A stretch of 64,000 nt of DNA, taken from Angiostrongylus vasorum. Lineage: Eukaryota; Nematoda; Chromadorea; Rhabditida; Metastrongylidae. The stretch lies in NCBI GenBank assembly GCA_018806985.1, contig JADANN010000364.1, forward strand, positions 6,801,001 to 6,865,000, written 5' to 3'. The number at the start of each line of letters is the position of its first letter. Positions within the stretch are counted from its first letter, which is position 1. Shown here piece after piece: positions 59,618 to 64,000 of the stretch. The translations under genes were made by a program, and so were the position numbers. The notes below the pieces were generated by a model. It saw only the letters and a list, made by a program, of their open reading frames with translations. It made no database searches and was not told where the DNA came from.

Positions 59618-59830
59618 AATTATAACCACAATGAAGCTGAGTATGAGGAAAACCCTGAACCTCAACTGAGTTTCGAAACCGCTATTATCCTTGCCAGGAG
59701 CTCAAGCGCTATCAATCACACCAATCGGAGCCCTTGCTTTGCCTTTCTCTCAACCAGTTTTTTACTACGTGCATGGCATCAGCAATCACCCGTCAACGAG
59801 AATGATCTGGAGAACCCTTGCGTTTCACAT
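59618..59830 (-). repeat. SINE-3 copy
   Basis: The 5' region shows as AGCAATCACCCGTCAACGAG on the plus strand near 59786. The A and B boxes are decayed (GGTTTCGAAACTC region). Confidence 0.55.
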
Positions 59831-60224
59831 CGTACTCAACCATGAAAGAAGAATAACCAATACATAGAAGTTACAACATTGTTATTTCCACATGCTGCTT
59901 CAGTTTAATTGAGTCCAATGCCAGCTTGCGCTACTTTCTGGGAATTTCCGCATTTACGTGGATTACTTCTATTTTTTCATACTTTTTTTAAATAACTCCG
60001 TATGACCTTCATGAGACACTCGACTAGCATTCCTACAACTACAGTAGATGCGTAGCCAAAACTATGTGATCGATGGAAGATATGACAAAAGTGTATCTAC
60101 AAAAAACCAACAAATAGGACCCAATCCTATCAGTAACATTTTTTTCTTAAACTTCAAATGACTCGTTGTCATATTTACTGTGTGGATCTCAACACTTCTT
60201 CCAGTCGATTCGTCTTCGTCACAT

Positions 60225-60475
60225 CTACCTTCCACAGTGGTCTACGAAAACTTCGCATGTTGGTACAGCTGTTGTTTAAGGATTTCATCTTCATCAGGAT
60301 TTTATCTTCATCGTACGAATCTCGTAGAATTAGGGGGATCGAGTCGATTCTCCTTGCAATTTTCGAGATAGCCGGACTCAGGCGTTCCCACGTGGATGGC
60401 GTGCGAGATTCGAACTAGCGTCTTTGCTTCCCGATCGACACCATCACCAAACTACGCTATTCCCGCCTCCCATGA
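60225..60475 (-). repeat. SINE-2 copy downstream of the USP gene
   Basis: Reverse orientation. On the minus strand the head has GGGAGGCGGGAATAGCG, TAGTTTGGTGATGG and a perfect B box GTTCGAATC. The 3' part includes GAATCGACTCGATCC. Confidence 0.7.
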
Positions 60476-60724
60476 CATTTATTAATAAAATTAGATGATT
60501 TCCTGAAACATTCTAGTCACGTAGACAAGAAATCCTTGAGATGATGAGAAATACGTCTTTAACAATATTCATTGCGGATAGAATTTCAATATATACTCCA
60601 TATAAAATCTGTTAATAGAAATATGTTACACTTTCAAAGACCTTCAAGTGGTACCCGAACCTTTTAAGAGGTCGGAAATGGAGCACAACGAGTACTAGAA
60701 TATATCTTCTACAGACTAGATTGC

Positions 60725-62930
60725 CTACAATACCCGTTCATAGAATAGAATATAAGCTTCAGCGGAAAGAACACGGTTCTCTGCTACGGGTAACACTTGA
60801 CTATCACTACAGTAATACCACTGCCCATCATTCGGCAATTCGGGTTCTCCATGAAGGTTATCTATACTAGAATCTATTTGAGAAGACAATGAATCAACAC
60901 AAGTTGATCGTGCAGATTCCAAGAATGCGTGCGCTTGTTTCAGTCGGTGACGACTCTTAACGTATGCAATGTAGTGTCCTCCAGAAAGACCGCCGGAATG
61001 AACGACTACACCATACAATGAGTATAACAAGCGTTTCTCCCCGGATGATATCCGCTCAACATTCCTACAGCAGAAGGGCGCCATATCAAACATGACCGGG
61101 AAAGAAACATGACCACTGATTTTTCTTGTTGAAGTTCGTCCACTCATTCCCTCCAACTGTTGAAACCTTTTGAGATGAAGTGTAAGCACAGCAGGAGGCT
61201 CATACACAAGGTAACGTTTAAACGCACAAACACGCTTCTTTTGACTGCCCACTGCTTTCATCTTTTTGTTACGCGGAACACAACATTTCTCACACTCGTA
61301 AGCGTTAGTGCCTTGTAACTTTTCAGCAGCAGTAAACTCTAGCATACACGATCCAACACTGCAATCTCCATTCGTGTACTCCGGTGGTGGACGAGCGAGA
61401 ACTTTTGTGAAATCTAGCCTGTTTATTCCCGCAGCCAACCGCTCCATTTCATCATCCGAAAACTGTCCGTTCTCCTGCCCGTTTTCCTCATAGCACGACC
61501 TATCTTCTGCACTTAAATCATTGTTTTGAGGAAGAACTCTTCGGCTTCCTTTTCGTCGTACCTTATTTCCATTCTGTTGACGCTTAGTGGACAAGCTAGT
61601 TGCAGAACGTCCGGCTAAAAGACGAGCAGAGCCGTTCAAGGACACCGGAATGGAGAGGTCAAGGAACTGTTCATGTCGCTCGCTTACATGACCACATTCG
61701 GAACAGAGTATCGTTTGTAGAAGGGTACCACCAAATACCATGTCAAGAAGAGGCCGCCCAGCTGCTTGAAGATAGCCTTTTGCTAAAAGAACCGTTTCTT
61801 GATCAATAATTTTGTTTGCTCTTGAAGATATACCAAAGTACGATGATATACCGGACCTGTATATCTCTAACTCCTCACTTCGTAAACCATCCAACAGATA
61901 TCTAAGCAATTCGTGAGCATCTTGTTGCTGATATCCTTTGAAACGCGGAGTTTTGCATGATATTTGTGAAAACACCGGGCCAGGTGAAGGTGTTGCACCA
62001 CAATAGAATTCTGCGATAAATCCTCGAAGAACTGCATTGAGTGGGGTTCTTTCCATAGGTACACTGATAGTCACTGGCTCTAGTTCAATCTTTACTTCGT
62101 TGACGATAACAGTTTGCTTCCGACGAAATTTTAAAGATTTAACTTTACCGAATCGATTAAAGTAATAGGTAAGGTGATGAGTATGCATCATACATTGCAT
62201 TACACTGTTGAAAAAACAGGTATTTCCCAAGTTTACCAGACCCTGAAAGCATACGAGAAACTACCATGGAGAAAATCCTCAAATGTAACAAATACAAAAA
62301 ATATACTGAGAAGAAAAAAAGTGGAAAACTGCAGTAGAGTTCACCTTGGCAGGAATCATACATTCAAGTGTTTCGGTGTCATCTGAGGACTTTCTCAAAG
62401 GCTTACAATTCTCCCTGTCTATAACTTGTTCATCTGTACTACCTCGAATTAAATGTGCAGATTCAACCTGAAGTTAGAGTAGAATTAAAGTTGTATAACC
62501 ATAACGATGCTGAGATATTTGCAAAACACCGGAGACCTGGTGTCTGCGGTGGGTACCGAACACTTTATTATCCTTTCCGGGAGCTAACGCCTTCACCTCT
62601 CAGCCGTGTTAAAATAAAGTTGTATATTTTCACAGTAAGTAAATAGATACTTTACCTTAGCTTCTCCTTCGAGAACCGTTCCAGACGATGATAACTGCTT
62701 TTTCACTTCGTTCCTAATCGGTTTAGGTTCGGGCCTATTTTTTGTAAAGCATCTGTGGAAATGTAAATATTGCATGTTAGCATGCCCATCGGCTACCAAA
62801 ATAGTACCAAAATATTATTAAGATACCTGTACTCATTGCAAAATAACTTGATTAAGTCTTGAGGATCATCTAGTGGAGTGAGTATGACATCACAAGCTTG
62901 GCACCTTAAATTTACTTCAGTTATAAGCTA
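60725..62930 (-). CDS. USP16/USP45-type ubiquitin-specific protease (5' end missing)
   Basis: Exons on the minus strand are 60725-62242, 62345-62467, 62656-62752 and 62827 to about 62913. All join in phase. The main exon codes for 505 residues and holds the whole peptidase. It has the Cys box GLVNLGNTCFFNSVMQ, GYQQQDAHELLRYLLDG, a thumb with CSECG and CEKCC pairs, the His box SGGHYIAYVK and the final SDSQV and YILFYERVL. Reading back across the intron gives K then GLVNLGNTC, as in USP16/45; the leucine codon TTG at 62230 is not a start. The upstream exon has LRCQACD, fitting the end of a zinc-finger UBP domain. The family removes ubiquitin from histone H2A and other targets. The N-terminal part lies upstream of about 62913 or outside the window. 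A possible AATAAA lies near 60480. Confidence 0.9.
62495..62615 (-). repeat. SINE-3 fragment in a USP intron
   Basis: Plus strand: GATGCTGAGATATTTGCAAA, then GTGGGTACCGAACAC (B box side) and GGAGCTAACGCCTTCACC. It lies between exons 62345-62467 and 62656-62752. Confidence 0.6.
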
Positions 62931-62960
62931 TCATAAATTTACTTCAGTTATAAGCTATCA
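62907..62960. repeat. 27-bp tandem duplication at a USP exon edge
   Basis: Two identical 27-base units abut at 62907-62933 and 62934-62960, each beginning TAAATTTACTTCAG. On the gene strand each copy carries a possible splice acceptor CTGAAG, so the upstream border of the LRCQACD exon is duplicated. Confidence 0.85.
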
Positions 62961-63295
62961 CTTATTTCAAAAAAGTCCAGATCACAGATATATGATGATT
63001 TTAAGTTCCACAGAAGAAACCTCTACCTCATCAGCTTCGGAACAAAAGCCGTCGTTATCCAGGAGACAAATTATAAATATTTAAAACTCAAAGAATTAAA
63101 AGGACCAGTACCCTATAGTGGTAAAATACATTTGAGCGTTAAGATTCTCTTTCACGTAGTCGACCAACCATAAACTGGCATTTGAAAGGGGTTTAAAGAA
63201 ATAGAAACCATTATAAATATTAAATAAAGCAATGAAGTTATGTTTTAATGAGCAGTACTATACACGAAACCATCCAAAGGTCTTCCGCATAATCG
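62961..63295 (-). other. Upstream side of the USP gene, possible further exons
   Basis: Little repeat sequence is visible here. Two short open stretches end in GT on the minus strand: one near 63026-63070 reading CLLDNDGFCSEADE before GTAGAG, the other near 63120-63175. They could be N-terminal USP exons, but I cannot align them to a UBP zinc finger with confidence. Confidence 0.2.
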
Positions 63296-63299
63296 TCGC

Positions 63300-63658
63300 T
63301 AAGAAGTGTTTCTGGGTCTCGGAATGCGATCTACAGCGTGACGATTCATCCCCACCATCTAGGAGGGTCTCCCAAACTGAGGAGTCCGGCGTTCCCATCA
63401 GGAAGACCAACTAAGAGTAAACCAATACCGGGATCCACCACCATCTTGGTATCAAACAAGTTGCATGGCGCAAATGCCCCTCTGATCCACAAGGGCGACT
63501 ACTGCCTATGGCGGTGACGACCTGGGGCAGACTTTGGCTAGGCTGACCTTGGGACTCCAGGAAACCACAACGGCTAAACCAGCAAACCTCCAAAAAATGG
63601 AAATTATGCTGGAGCCCGCACAAGCATTGAGGACGCGCCATCCAAGTATTCAAGTAAG
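63300..63658 (+). repeat. Repeat A copy upstream of the USP gene
   Basis: Lacks the first 20 or so bases. Ends CAAGTATTCAAGTAAGTATA. The central hairpin keeps pairing through two wobbles. Confidence 0.82.
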
Positions 63659-63659
63659 T

Positions 63660-64000
63660 ATAAGCGAAAACGCTTCTTTATCCATTTCTTAAATTTTTCA
63701 ACTTTTTTGCATGGGAAACGAAAAGTCTATTGAACTATAAAAAGACCCAGGCACAGAAACTGTTGGTTGAACAACTTGACCCACTTAAAACTTGACTACT
63801 TCAAAGGTAATTTGATTAGCTTCTAAAGGAACAAGAATAAATTTTAACATTTATAGTATGGGCTCCACAGGAACTTAACCTGTTGCCATTACAGCTATTC
63901 CACCGCTTCTTTAAAAGAAAGGGTATCGAGGGAAATCTGTTCATGGATGTCCACAGATTAGTCGAATTTCCTCGCGAATAATGTACTAATCTAACACTCA
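63660..64000. other. Unassigned right edge
   Basis: AT-rich DNA after the last repeat A copy. I recognise no exon, RNA gene or repeat. Confidence 0.4.

Larger units (their letters stand above)
57881..60224. other. Unassigned DNA with possible minus-strand exons
   Basis: On the minus strand, TEFTKTWENFE before GTAAAC (near 58588) and a frame after TTAACAG (near 58020, LKRIAEMLRI) look exon-like but cannot be tied to a known gene. A minus-strand frame at 59276-59482 (RLKAALHFRVEAS) is also unassigned. Confidence 0.25.

Noticed and set aside
62230..62230. Start codon of the USP at 62230
   Set aside because: The codon is TTG within an exon; the family sequence GLVNLGNTC continues upstream to the acceptor at 62243.
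1..64000. CRISPR array, bacterial operon or prophage
   Set aside because: No regularly spaced identical repeats, and genes are spliced with eukaryotic signals throughout.

Overview
The window looks like nuclear DNA of a nematode, most likely a clade V strongylid such as a hookworm. This is inferred from short exons, intron ends close to TTTTCAG, start codons placed just after such acceptor sites (suggesting spliced-leader trans-splicing), and RTE-type retrotransposon coding of the kind I know from hookworm genomes. No bacterial operon, rRNA, functional tRNA gene or CRISPR array was seen.

Five spliced protein-coding genes can be supported by joining exons across splice sites with matching phases. 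They are: a VPS2/CHMP2 ESCRT-III subunit on the minus strand (22262-25642); a NOP2/NSUN1 nucleolar rRNA methyltransferase on the plus strand (26999-31963); a seven-finger zinc-finger protein on the minus strand (32905-36451); a BAR-domain protein on the minus strand (51001-54767, 5' end not found); and a USP16/45-type ubiquitin hydrolase on the minus strand (60725 to about 62913, 5' end not found). The first two are divergent, about 1.36 kb apart. NOP2 and the zinc-finger gene are convergent. The gene roles are housekeeping: membrane scission, ribosome biogenesis, membrane curvature and deubiquitination.

Most of the rest is repeats. I separate, under local names: SINE-1 (about 25 copies, about 270 bp, tRNA-like head, heptamer tail); SINE-2 (9 copies, tRNA-like head, sharing a short palindromic core with SINE-1); SINE-3 (9 copies, tRNA-like head with a long variable region); repeat A (9 copies, about 390 bp, several hairpins, AAGT-like tail); inverted-repeat elements carrying a hammerhead-like motif; and three RTE non-LTR retrotransposon remains (best copy 11400-14560, dead). 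Many copies sit inside introns of the five genes, sometimes nested.

Layout: 1-11.4 kb is repeat relics and unassigned DNA; 11.4-14.6 kb is the RTE copy; 14.6-22.2 kb is repeats plus a GC-richer block at 17.1-18.1 kb; 22.3-36.5 kb is the gene-dense part; 36.5-51 kb is gene-poor, with a foldback element and two RTE relics; 51-54.8 kb is the BAR gene; 54.8-60.5 kb is repeats; 60.7-64 kb is the USP gene and its upstream side. All family names come from memory of protein families and eye alignment, not database searches.
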